From: Gavia stellata
Lineage: Eukaryota; Chordata; Aves; Gaviiformes; Gaviidae
Assembly (NCBI RefSeq): GCF_030936135.1
Contig: NC_082604.1
Location: 5,711,001 to 5,775,000 of the forward strand
Length of the DNA stretch: 64,000 nt
Direction: 5' to 3'
This document shows, one piece after another, positions 1-13,400 of the stretch (positions are counted from its first letter, which is position 1; each line of letters starts with the position of its first letter). The position numbers were made by a program, and so were the translations under genes. The notes under the pieces were generated by a model. The model saw only the letters and a program-made list of their open reading frames with translations, did no database searches and was not told the DNA's origin.

Positions 1-1297
1 TCTAGTAGAGATTTGTACATGGAGGATAGGATCTGTAGATGCACCAGATGGTTTGGACGTACAAGTCTTAATGCTACTAAAGGTGTAATTTCCCACCACA
101 TTAGTGTGACGTAAGTACAGACTGGCCTGGAAGAAACTGCCTGCTGCCTGTCCCTCCTCTGCACTCCTGCTGCTTCCCCCATATCCTGCACGAGTCAGAT
201 CAGATCAGTGGCAGAGCAGAAGGTTAATACCATCCCCTCCGCAAACTGAGTTTTGTCAGATAGCCTCATCACCAGACCCCCCTGCTATGAGGGAGAAAGA
301 GAGAATGTGGAACTGGCTTTTTGGCAACAGCAGCCGGGCTGGATTGAGTGTAATGTGATCTTACAGACAAAGTCACAGATCATATTTAAAAAGAGGGGTG
401 AGATCTGAAACTTCATGCTCTGTGAAAACCAGTCTTACCAAACCCCATTGTAAGAAATGGCTGCTCATTTACTTCTAAATTTAAGTGCAGATTGTAGTAC
501 TAACTGTATGAGAAACTGTTACTCTGTTTTCATGTGTGTAGTCCATGGCTTTGGCATCTCCTAAACAAACGAAACTAACAAACCAAACCAACAGCAGTAA
601 CAAAACTGCTGCTGAGCAACAGTGGTGTTTACATGCTCTGATATTGCCGGGTAAGTTTACCACTGAACCCCCATCCATGTCGGGGGGTCAGGAGAGTGCT
701 ATGGCACACGCCTCCCTATGATGATTTTGCAAGAGCAGTCTTCCGCAGACAGAGGAGCCTATGTCTTCATTCCCTATTTCTGTTTCTTCCTTTTCCCTGC
801 CTCATTCTGTCCCTTCCTCTTGTTACTCCTCGCTTTGTCTCCCTCCTTTTCTGGCCTTCCTTTTCCCTCCCACTCCAGCCTCCTCCAGGCCTTCCCCTGT
901 GCCAGTGTCCGAGGCTAGCGTAGGTTCAGGTGGCTTCTGGGCAGTGGAGGACATTACATCTGCAGCAGCAAGTTCTGACTGGCAGCTCATTTACTGGCCT
1001 AATTTCACATGGTCACACCTGTAGCTGATATCCTCAGTGTCCCAGGAAGGTGCCTGACCCTTTGCTTGCAGCAAACAGAGCCTTGAGTGGAGAGTACCTT
1101 CTCTGGGGTGTGGATTCTGCAGGCGGAAATTCGGTAGTGGATTTGTTTTGTGCCCATGCCAACTCCCACTGACGTAGCTCATGGAGAATACAGAGTCGAA
1201 ATGAAACGCCATGTTTCTTGTTAGAAGAGGTTTCATGTGATCAGCGGCACCGCTCCCCATCCCTCACCTGACATCTGCTTTATTTCCCGATACGCAG

Positions 1298-1401
1298 GGA
1301 GCCCAACCGGCAAACTGACCAGTGTTTGTCAGGCCTCTCACGGAACTGGATCACCTGTATCAAAGACTCATGGGAGCAGTTTTGTCACCTCAGTTGTCAA
1401 G
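1298..1401 (+). CDS. YEATS2: YEATS2 exon w1 (first seen in window)
   Basis: The acceptor is tacgcag and the donor is gtaatg. It starts with two bases of a split Gly codon and ends in phase 0. It reads GSPTGKLTSVCQASHGTGSP, then SKTHGSSFVTSVVK, close to the human protein. The polypyrimidine tract before the acceptor is modest. No earlier exon was recognised between 1 and 1297, so the upstream exons lie to the left of the window. Confidence 0.93.
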
Positions 1402-4400
1402 GTAATGTTCTCATTAGGTGCGTACTTTCCATTTAAAATCCAGCTTCCTATTAAATAGGGCTTTACTAATTTAGTATGATAAATTCTGCATTTCGGGCAA
1501 GTTCTTTTCATTGTTATTTCATATGAAGGATTACTGTGTCTAACAGATGCAGCCATATGAGAACATGGTGGTTATACAAGATGATAGTGTCACTTCGTGC
1601 AGCTCTAATTAAACTTGCCTACTCCTCTGTTAAAGGCACTGCTCTTTTGCTTTTCTACAAAGAAATCCATGGAGGTCATTGCTCTCAAAGTGTCTTATCT
1701 TTCAAAAAAGCTCTTCTGTAGCTGACTTAGATCTTCTTCACTTTGTTAGTGACAGTATGTGATTAAACCAGAGGTGCCTACCTCAATCAAAACCTTCACT
1801 CTGTTCATTATTTTTGTACAGCAGCTGCTCCTAGCAGCCTGAAAATAGCTCATTTAGTGGTTTTACAACTGCCTGCATTTAGAAAAATGTTTGTGTAAAC
1901 AGTGGAGTAACCAAATGTGTAAACAAACAGTGATAAATAGCGTTCATGCTTCTGATCTGCAAAACCCAAAAGGTATGGAGCTGAACTGTCTCACATAAAA
2001 TCTCTCCCACATCTTGTGCTAGGAAGGATATTTCTGGCAAGCAAGTGGTGTCAGCGAGGCTCTTTCTGAAAGCAGCTGGTGGGTATGCTGCTGAAAACAG
2101 GAGTGTTTCCCTGTCTCCAAGTCACAAGAATATTAATTCTGGATAGGGGGGGGGGGGGAAGGTTTGCCAGTCAGCCTGCAGAGAGCAAATCACTTTATAT
2201 TTGGAACTGAAATGCTTCTTATGTCTGTTAGGGAAAATATGTTGAAGATTGCTGTTTAAAGCAATTAGTCTGCAGTAGCATTTTAAGTGTCAGGTGTGCT
2301 ATTCAGCTATTCAGCTTTTAAGAGCCTGTCTGCTCAGATGGATTTCACTTAACTATACTGAAAGCCATTCATTAGTCTTTATTTTTCACTGATTTGCATT
2401 CTTTCTGAAAGGTTTTCAGTGAGTCAGAGTAGGGACATGTCATTAGTAACAGTTGAATTCTGTATTTCCAGGGCAAAGTTAAAAACTGAAGGTGTTTAAA
2501 AAACACATATATGAAAATCATAGCTCTGTAAACAGAAATATATTTTTACTTTTGTCTTCTAGTTGATGGAAAAGCTGTCATTTTATGGTTTCTTTAAAGA
2601 GGAGGGGGTGTCTGATAGTTCAGTGTGATGTTACAGATTGTGTTTAACTCACCACTTTTCATCTCTTCACTATGTGCTAATTTTCTCTGTATTTTTTTTT
2701 TTAATGACTTAGGGCTGTGTTTCTTCAGTCACTTTAAAATGACCGATTTGCAGGCTGCTGTTGAGAGGACTGGTTATGCCTTTAGCCTTGTCTTTGCACC
2801 TCCCCCTGTTTGCTACCAGTTATGCAGCGATGTGGTGAACCAGAGCAGGCAACCAATCTGGTTGAAAACAAATCTGTTTTCAGCCATGTGTGTCAGTACA
2901 AGGAAGACAGCAGGAGTATTCGCTTAGAGTCTGAGCGCTTGTTTTCTGGTCGTGATCCAACCCAAGGATGGGCCAAGTGATTGTGAAACCACGGCTTTGG
3001 AGTTCACATTGTAAAAGAGTACAATTATTTTACTTAAACAAAACAGAACCATAACAAACTTCCTCAAATGCATTTGACTTCTCTGTGAGTCTCAGATCCA
3101 GGAATGCCAGGTGCATGATTTTGCAGGTGTGGAAATGTTTTTTACTCCATTTAGTTAGGTAGCCTCACTGTTTCTGCCAAATGGTGAGTTCTGCCTGGAA
3201 AGACTGTGTGCCATCGGGTCTTTCTAGTTACAGGAGAGCAAAAATTAATCTGAAAGAATTTTGCTTGCAGACTTAAACTGAACATTTTTTTTCCCCTCCG
3301 TAACTTGTTTCTTGTTGGATTGTCTTCTCTCTCTGAGACTGTGTATGGAATCACAGAATGGTTGAGGTTGGCAGGGACCTTTGGAGAGGTCTGACTCGCC
3401 TGGTCAAAGCAGGGTGAACTAGAGCAGGTTGCTCAGGAATGTGTCCAGTCAGATTTTGAGTATCTCCAAGGCTGGAGAGTCCACAACCTCTCTGGGCAAC
3501 CTGTTTCAGTGTTTGATCACCATTAAATGAAATAAAGTTTTTCTTAAACAGAATTTCCTGTCTTTCAATTTGTGCCCATTGACTCTTGTCCTTTCATTGG
3601 ATACTATTGAGCGTTGTCTGGCTCGATCTTCTTTACACCTTCCCATCAGGTATTTATACACATTGATAAAATCCACCCTCAGCCTACTTGAATTTTACAG
3701 CTCTGAAATGCTTTGAGTAAAAAGCTGGGCAGGGAACATGAGTCGATTTCTTTCACCTATGTATGATATGGTAAGAAACCATTACTGCTGTTGGAGGTGT
3801 AACTTTCCAAATAAAACTTGCTTTATAAGTTGTATTAAGTATGTTACACTCCTTTTACTTAAGTTTTGACTGATTTTGGAAACGGCTTATTTGTACAGGT
3901 AATGTGGGACTGCCCAGATGGTCCATGCTACCCTTTATTAGCAGTCACTTGTTTTATTTCTTGTATTGGACATTTCATAGATTTTTGCTCCATTCTTTCT
4001 GTTCTCAGCAGGAGGATTCTCTGTTTGCCACCATGCCGCCCCTTTGTCCGATTGGGAGTCATTCCAAGGTGCAAAGCCCCAAATCGGTCACTGGAGGACT
4101 TGGAGCTTTTACAAAGGTATTCCTCTCGGCTTTTGCGTTGGGACAAGGAGCCCAGTAATGCCATTTCATGCTGACTTATGCCACAAACTGTATAACTTCC
4201 AGTGCACGTAAAACTGTTACTGGAACCAACATGTCTTGCTGCCAAGAGCTCTCTAGCACCTCTCAAAAAATGTATCTTGTTTTCTTTTCTTTTCCTGTGG
4301 CTCTACTGTTCCGGTGATCGTTGTTTTTATCTCCTTTCATCCTTTCTTGTTTTTCTTTGAATCACTGTCATTGAAGCTGATCTTTTTAAAGCTATTTTTT

Positions 4401-7400
4401 AGTGGGATACAGTAAAAGTAAACTGCAGTAGATTTATAAGAAGCTTCTTAAAAAACGCTGTAGTGATTTCTGGATATCAGCTGTTGCCACTTGTGAATAC
4501 ATTTCCTTAAGTGTTACCATCCAGAATTTAAAGTTGTTTCTGGCAATATTAGGTGATCCAAGCAAAAGGTGGAAGAATGCTTCCTACCAGTTACAGTACC
4601 TACAGCAATCTAACGCAGAAAAACCCAGCCTTTCTTGAGACGCTGATCTTAGCGGTTAGATTTAGGCTGAGAAACATAAAATGTATACACAGGAGAATAA
4701 TGTCAGCTGTAATATTTACAATATCTATAGCTATAATATCGGTTGTAATTTTGCAGGATACAAAAAAAATTGAGGTTTAGAACGTGTTCTGAGCAGGAAG
4801 GTGCTTAGAAATGTGAAACCTTGAAGTGTTCTGGCTCCTTTCTGAGATGCAGGGCCTGCAGAAGTCAGGTCTGGCCAAGTCCGTCGTTAGTAGGTCTAGT
4901 AGCTGTAATATTACTAGCGATTTCTGTGACTCTGTAACTTCTATGAGCACTTCTCAAATCTGAAATGCTTCGTAAATACAGATACCCACCTCACACGCTC
5001 GTGTGTTGGGTGTAGCCCTCATCTTGGAGCTGAGTTAGAGTCCAGCTGGTGGTGTGCAAGAACTACGTCTGAGTTTACTGACTGTTGCCTGACCTTTCGT
5101 GCAGACAGGCTGTTCCAGAAATGATCCCCAGTGGTTTAAGGTGTTTGTTTTTCTTATGATTTATTATTTCTTCCTATTAAAAAGGTGATAATAAAGCAGG
5201 AGCCAGGAGAGCTGCCCCAGCAACCCCAACTACCAGTGACAACCACGCAGACCTCTGTGCAGCAGTATGTCACTGTAAAAGGGAGTCACATGTTAGCCTT
5301 GTCACCACAGAAGCCGGTCGTGAGCACAGGCGAGGGGACGGTGCAGTCTAAGGTACGAGGCACTTGGGCATCTTTGGTGTGGTGTAAGCTGGCTTTCTCG
5401 TGGTTTCATTGCAACACCTCATGCTTTTCTCGAGGGTGTAGGGTTGCTTCTGTCTCAGACACAGGCAGCAGCACCATGGGTAGCTGGTTTCCCCATGTGC
5501 ACAGAGTGGCTCATACCGTGCTTACATACAGTCCCTGAGAAGGGAGCAGGGTGAGCAGGCGATACTGCATTTTGTTGTGTACAGGGAACATCTCTCACTT
5601 CTGTCTAAGCCATTGCAACAGTGGGGTGGGGGTGGTTTTGAACTGGAGCCTGTCAACCCACAAAGTTGGCTGCCATCATCAGCTCTTGCTGAAACTCATC
5701 CAAATCTTTCTGTAAGAGGAGGCAAATTCTTTCTTTAGACTGCAGGCCTGCAACGAAAAAGAACAGGACAAATAGGGAGTGGGGTGGAGGCTGAGCCAGA
5801 ACTAGCATGAGGTGGAAGCAGTCCTGCTTGAGTGGCAACTCAAGTGTTTTATTGTAGGAGTCTGTGCCAATGCAGTGCTGCTATGACAGGAGTGACGCAG
5901 CTTCTGAGAAGGCGCGGTAACTGCAGTGGCGATATGACAGATGTGTCAGAAATTGTCTCCATTCTTGCCTGTTTCCATTGTGGATAGAGTCAAATCCTGT
6001 GCCAAGCACAACAGACATATAGGGAGCTTTCACTTTTGCATGAGTAAATATATATTTGCAACAGTTCACTGTCCTTTTTACTGCCTTATTTGCCTGTTTG
6101 AGCAGGTATGCAAACTCATGTTTGCCTGCGGTTATTGTCAACACATAAAATTGAGGCACTTTGTGGATTCTGCTTTGAGGCCATAGCTTTCCCAGGGAGT
6201 CTGTTCCCATGAATGTGTTGAAACTAAATTTCTGGATCTCTGTGCTTTGCCAAGGCAAGCTTTATCTTCAGCTGGAATTAAGCCATTGCTTATATATCAG
6301 AAAAAAAATGGAAGTGCCCTGTAATTTGAACGTAGTTAATCTTTTGTGGGTGCTCTGAAATCCAGGTTGTGTTTAACAGTTTATCTTTTTACTTGGGATT
6401 GGCCTCTTGCCAATTTAATTTTGTTTCCGAATTAATAGCTTTTATACGTGACTAGACATGTATAAAGTGTCCTGAAATGTCTAGAGATGGAGGAAGTGTA
6501 CCAGCTAGAATTCACATGATTACTCTTGCCAGCAGCACATCATCCAATATTTATTTGTTGCAGGTTGTCGGTGTTCCAGTTGGTTCTGCTTTACAGTCGA
6601 CGGTGAAACAAGCAGTGGCTATTAGTGGTGGCCAGATACTTGTGGCAAAATCTAGCTCTTCGGTAGCAAAGGCTGTTGGTCCGAAGCAGGTTGTCACTCA
6701 AGGTGTAGCCAAAGCCATCGTGAGTGGAGGTGGAGGGACAATTGTTGCTCAGCCTGTGCAGACTATAACAAAGGCACAAGTTTCTTCCACAGGTGCTCAG
6801 AAGAGTACATCTCAAGGCTCAGGTAGAGTAATTTTACACCTTTGTTAATAGCTCATGATGGGTAGACTTTGGGACTCTATAATGATTTCTTCAACTGCAA
6901 AATAACTGTGTGTGATTGAAAAACTTCAGAATGAGTAGAGAGGTCTGTAGGGAAATTCAGGCTGACTGAGGTAATCAAGAAAATGTTAACTCGTTATTTG
7001 TAAGGGGGAAGAGGGAGCACAAGTACTTTAAAACATGCAGTCCTCTGTGAGTGGATGTCAGATATGCTGGAGAATGTGCTAGAAACCTAGTAGACTTTCA
7101 TGGAGCCAGGTCTCACGTTTTTGCTCAGCATTGTGGTTCTTAGATGCTCAAAGGGCTCCACATAAATCCAAGCAACAAGAGCCAAACTGTCCTTACTGCA
7201 TCTTCACATCTTCCCCAGTGCTTAACAGTTACAGGATTGTGGGCAGAAGCACTGTGCCTGCTTCTGCATGCAGCTGGCTTTCACTGAGCATATTAGCTCA
7301 GGCTCCAGACTGTTTGAAAGGTGTTGCGTGGCCTCTGGACTGGAGTAAACCTGTAGACCCCATGGCTGTGCTGCTTTGGCCTGCAGCCATAAGTGGTACT

Positions 7401-10400
7401 GCACGCAGAGAGATTTTTTTTCAGACCTATTCAAAAAAGTGTCTGTGCCTCACTGGTGGAGTTAATCTGCGATTAGGCCGACTAGGTATGGATTATCAAA
7501 GGCTAGCTGCATGTCACTCCTAGTACTTTCATCCTGTGCAGATTTCAATGCATACTACCTTCTGCAAGCAGAAGTTTTATTTTTTATTCTTTCGTTCTAG
7601 TGATGGCCACACTGCAGTTACCAGCCACCAACCTGGCAAACTTGGCAAACTTACCACCAGGCACCAAACTGTACCTCACCACCAACAGCAAGAATCCTTC
7701 TGGGAAAGGAAAACTGCTTCTGATACCCCAAGGAGCCATACTGCGAGCCACAAATAATGCTAGTTAGTCTTGCAGGGAAATCTAATGAGTTAAATAATGT
7801 AATCACTGCATAATTAATATGTTTGGCATTTTTGCTATAAAGCATCCTGGTACTGTGGAAGTCAGTAATGGGATGGAGTTTCTTTGTTCACAGCAACACA
7901 GTATGTGGTGCTTTTAAGACTGCTATCTTGTAAGTGTCTTCTGTTTCAGATGAAACTGCTTTTCATGCAGTGCTCTCAATGTCTTTCTCTCTGTGCTGAA
8001 AGCAGACAGTGTAATTTTCCTGAAAATTCAGCAAAGGGTTGTCTTTAACTCTTCATTGTGATCTGTAGGAAGAGACAACTGCATTTTCGTGATGTAGAAC
8101 TGAGGTGGATTTGAATGCAGTTGCGAAAGCTATTGTGAAAGCTATTAATAAAGTAATGGAATGACACCCTGGAGAAACTAGAAACATAAGAAACTAACTT
8201 TGAAAAGGACAAGATACTGTATCTGGAATGGGGGGGGGTGGGAATCTTTTTTGTATATTGACACAAGGTTTGGCCCCAAGCTGTTGAGACCAGCAGAAAC
8301 ACTTTGTTGTTAATGGGCTTGTGAATCAAACTTGCTGTGAAATACCTGGAGAATAACATTGCTGAAATAGTTCTGATGGGCGATACTTTGTTTATAGTGT
8401 GCTATTGCTGTAGGGAAAGAGTACTGCAGGTTTTGGACTGTGTAGATGAAGAGTTTTGTTGTGAGCCTTCTCCAGAGTGCTCCTTTTGAGGCTTTGGGGT
8501 GGGTTGGAAGATGGATTGGTTGTAAACTTTTTGCTTCCAGTTCTGATACTGGCAGTGGGGAAGAGGTATTATTCAGTTTAATATATAAGGCTGTAAATAC
8601 CAGCAACACGGCAATAGAGTATGTGTCACCGAAAAAGTAGATACTCTTGGTGAAGGTATTTTGGGGCTGTAGAACTTGTGATGGGAGCCCCATTGCTTGA
8701 AATTTAGAGAGGCAGCTGGGGCAGTCCAACCTTGACAAGGAAATAATCTCACAGGCGTTGAGGAAGAGCAAATACTTGTGATTTTTAAGACAGAGCCATA
8801 AGTATTTTTTTCACCCTTGATTCTTAATGAGAGACTGCAAAAAAGCCTGTGTGCAGGCTGTTCTTTCTGAAGGCAGAGCAATACCAAAGGGTTGCTGCAA
8901 ATTACCACTGCTTGGTATCCATGATCTAATACTCTGTTAATAAAATTGCATTGGAACAGCGAACAAAAGTAAAATTAAGAAGCCAGTGGGATTCAGAGTG
9001 TTTCTAGGGCTTTTGCTGCAGATTCATAACCTGCAAAAGACTGATGAAAAGACTGTTCATCTGTTGGAAAGCATCTTCTTTTGATAAAAAGCCTGAAATG
9101 GGCTTTGCTTGCCCCCCAGTCCTCCTTATTTCCCCTGTAGCCCCTTCTGTTAATGGCATTTGCTGAGCTGTAAGAGTGCACAGCAGCACATCTGAACTGT
9201 GCTGTACTGGGTAATAATATTATTCAGTGGCAAAACAGGTGGCAGCAAGCATCTTGCAGAGTGTTTTCAATTACTTGTGTATACAGGGATGCTTTAGCAG
9301 CTGACAGTGTCTGGTTACCAAAGGGTCAAGCCTTTTCTTCTGTTTACAGGTCTCCAATCTGGTTCTTCTACAAATAGTGGAGGAGGAGGAACCCAAAGCA
9401 CAAGCAGTAACTTGTCACAGCACCTCACCTATACATCCTACATCCTGAAGCAGACACCCCAGGTCAGTGGTGTAAGCATCTTAATTGAAGCAGATCGACA
9501 TTTCAGGCTGCAGTGGTAATACGTGAATATTCCGTGGTTCTGTAGTATATGAAACATTCTTGGGCTATGGGATCTAGATCCTCTTTAACAACCCTTGCCT
9601 CTCTCCCCTCTGCCAGGCAGTTGCTGTTAGCACATCTCTGCCCCTCATCTCCCCTTGCAGGGTGGTACCCTCTTGGCTCCTTGTGGGCTGAGAAAGCAGC
9701 ACTGAGTAAGACCAGGGGAAGCAGTGGGTGGAGAAGAGACAGAGTCTCCAAAGGGTCTCCAAAACAGGAGAGGTGATATGACAGAGGTGAAGAGTTGTCT
9801 TACCCAGTAGGATGTATAAGAGTTGGAGGAAAGCAGTGAGATAGGAGAATAAAGAAAGAGTGGGGTAACAAGAACCTTATGAAGTTCAACAAAGGCAAAT
9901 GTTAGGTCTTGCACCTGGGAAAACATAATCCAGGAGTGCAGCACAAGCTGGGATCTGCCCGGCTGGGGAGCGGCTCTGTGGACAAGGACCTTGGGTTCCT
10001 GGTGGGCAACAAGCTCAATATGAGTGAACAGCATGCTGCTACAGCAAAGGAAACCAACAGGATGCTGGGTTGCATCAACAAGGGCATCACCACCAGAGAT
10101 AAAGAAGTCGTTATCCCACTCTACTCGGCGCTTGTCAGGCCACACTTGGAATACGGTGTTCAGTTTTGGTCCCTGCTATGCAAAAAAGATGTGGACAGGC
10201 TGGAGAGGGTCCAGAGAAGGGCCACAAAGATGGTCAAAGGACTGGGAAACCTGCCATATGAGGAAAGGCTGAGAGAACAGGGTTTGTTCAGCCTTGAGAA
10301 AGGAAGGCTTAGGGGGAGACCTTATCACCACGTTCCAGTATTTAAAGGGTGGCTACAAAGAAGATGGAGACTCCCTTTTTACAAGGAGTCACATGGAAAA

Positions 10401-13400
10401 GACGAGGGGTAATGGGTACAAGTTACTCCTGGGGAGATTCCAACTGGACACGAGGAAGATTTTTCACAATGAGAACAATCAGCCATTGGAACAATCTCCC
10501 CAGGGAAGTGGCGGATTCCCCAACATTGGACACTTTTAAGATTCAGCTGGACAAGGTGCAGGGCCATCTTGTGTAGACTGTGCTTTTGCCAAGAAAGGTT
10601 GGACCAGATGATCCTTGAGGTCCCGTCCAACGTGGTATTCTATGGTTGTGTGATTACTGGAGAGAAATGGCAAGGCTGAGTAAGGAAGAAAAATGAGAAA
10701 AAGGAAGATTGTGTGAAGGGGTTCATGCGTGATTGTGGGTGAATGAAGCCTCTGAAGGGTAGCAGCTGAACACTGATGAGAAGCAGGAAGGGTGGCAAGG
10801 TCTCAGGTGATAGGTTATTAGAGTGCACACCTCCCATTGTCGCTGTGATTTCTGTATGCTGAGCTCTGAATATATAGCCCTTGTTGGGGGGACTAAATAC
10901 GTTTTGAAGTGAGAAGGTGACAGAATGTCCCGGTTTCTCTCCTTTTTTTTGCCTAGCCTGGCAGTAGCCTCTCCTCTGATCTTGCACACCAAGCAGCATT
11001 TGTCACAAAGAATAAACTTAAAGAGCATAAAGTGTGTTAAATTGTAGTGGATGCCTCTGACAAGACAGGAAGCTGATTGTGGCTTTTTCACCCCTTCCCT
11101 TGTATCAGAAAGTCGTGTTCTGCGCCAAGAAGAGAAGGCTGTGTCCAGCTCTTAGTGCAGAAGCATCCACTGCAATTAGCAGTGCCTTGTTTCAGAAGAT
11201 GAAATCTTGTTGTTGCATTACAGCTACAGTTTTGTACCCTGTATTGACACTCCTAGATTTCTGTTGACTTTTAACTGTGTTTCAAAGTGCTAACCTCCCT
11301 AACTTATTTCTGGAGCAGGGCACCTTTCTGGTTGGCCAGCCTTCACCTCAGAGTTCTGGGAAGCAGCTGACTCCAGCTTCAGTTGTTCAGGGCAATGTAG
11401 GAGTTGGAGCATCTTCCACACAAGGACAAGCACTAAAAGTGATAACTGGACAGAAAACAGCTCTATTTACACAGGTAATGCGCAAATGATATGTTCCTTT
11501 CTTACCAGTCAGCATTTTGTCAGATAAAGTATAGGAACCACAGCCACACATTATGAAAGCTTTTGCTTTTGTAGTTGTTTGGTTTGGTTTGGTTTTTGTA
11601 CAATTATGATGCTGGCTGTACTATGATAAGGAAAGCACATAAAGGCTACTTTCATATGCAGATGTTGGACCACAGTTTTCCAGCTTTATTTCTGTTCTCA
11701 AAGTGGGTCATGTGTAAGCTTGGCTTGCTAGTTTGTAAATGTGCTCTGGGATTTCTTAGTGAAATGGGATTAGAGAAGTGAATACAGTGAGGTGCGAAAA
11801 TGTGCTTAAATATTTAAACCTTAGAAAAGGGTCACCTGCTAAAGCTCTTAAAAAATTTTTGGCTTTGGTATCCCCCAAAGGTCCTTGTTTTAAAAACTAC
11901 CAAGTGATCCCTATGACATTCAGACTTCCAAGAGTACTTGTAATTGATCATCCAAAATTTAAGATTGATAGGCATATTTTTGCAAAGTCAACAGTTTAAA
12001 GTTGATTTCTGAGATGATAATTTTGTTCTAGCTATTATTGCCACAATTTGCCCCTTTTCAAAAGTCTTTTGAAAATATTTTTCAGTAATATAAAAAGCAT
12101 TTGTCTTGTTTTGTTTTGTTGTTGTTGTGTTGGGGTTTTTTAAAGTCATTTAAAAATCCAAACAAGTATACCTTTTTCCTTATGCTGAATTCCTCTTCAA
12201 AGGCTGCTCCCAGTGGACAGACATCGCTGATGAAAATATCAGATGGGTCTATAAAATCAGTGCCTGCCTCGTCCCAGCTCTCCAAACCTGGCACCACTGT
12301 ACTAAGAGTATCCGGAGGTGTTATCACCACGGCTGCTGCTCCTGCCATGGCCCTTCCCACAAATGGGGTGGCCCAGGTAAGAAACAACTTTGCCAATATT
12401 CTGTAATATAACTTTTGCACTCTAGCTGGTATAATGCCCAGGAAGGGACTTCTGCTGCTTTTTTCCCCTATTGGTGGTGTTCTTTTCAGTCAGCTTTGCT
12501 GGTGGGTCTGCTCTTATTTGTGTTTCAGCACAGCACACACATCTCTTTTTCTGTTGGCTTGTTTGCTCTTTAGCACAATGTAATATGTGTGAAGAAACAA
12601 GGGGAGAAGAGAAACTAAAACTTGCACTTTTCTTGCTTTTAATGTTGTTAAAATTCAAGTAGGCAGGAAAGGCTTTATCTGAAACAGCTTTTGCAATCAT
12701 ACAGATCGGATTTTTGGGGTACTCAGCCTTTAAGCACCAAATGTGTTGCTGCAATAAAAATTTGCAGAAGAATGTGAAATGCCTGAAGCTCTGTATCCAG
12801 CAGGCCAGTGAAAGCCAGCAGTAACTAGCCTGTAGGTCACTCCTCTGAGATCACAGGTTCTCCATGGTGCTTAGTTTTAGAGGCTGGCAGTGGCCAGGGT
12901 TCGTGGTCCATCGGTCCTGATTGTGTTCAAAGGATGTCACTCCCCTCCGCCCCAGAGAAGTCGTAACCGCCCAGGCTTGGAACGAGGTGCTTTGGCATAG
13001 AGTGAGGTTGGAAGTAAAACGTTTGTGTTCCTAGAGTGAATGCTCTTGTGCTTGGATGCAGCCATGTATCCAATTGATGCAGGTTTTCCACCTGGAGTGG
13101 ACTTGGAGCTCACAGTGTGGGGAGGAGGCAGCAAAAAGGACAGTGTATAGTTCACTGGGAGAGTTCCCCCAGCCTCGCTGCTTTTGCCTGTGGAGAGGCA
13201 AAGATTAAACAAGTGGAGAGTTGATGCCATGCTGCCCTCAGAGAGCTGAATGCTGGCGGCGTACACAGCATATATAGGTGAAGATGCTAAAATTTGCGTT
13301 AAATGCTACTTACTGTTTTTGCAGCTCTCAGTGAAGCTGCAGAGATAGAAATTTTCTGTCCAGCCTCTTTATCCCAAAATTTTTTCTCTACTTTGCTGCT

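Noticed and set aside
696-1024. Overlapping plus-strand ORFs of 66-87 codons upstream of YEATS2 exon w1
   Set aside because: They come from a pyrimidine-rich tract that is open in several frames. No splice sites in phase with exon w1 and no resemblance to YEATS2 could be shown.
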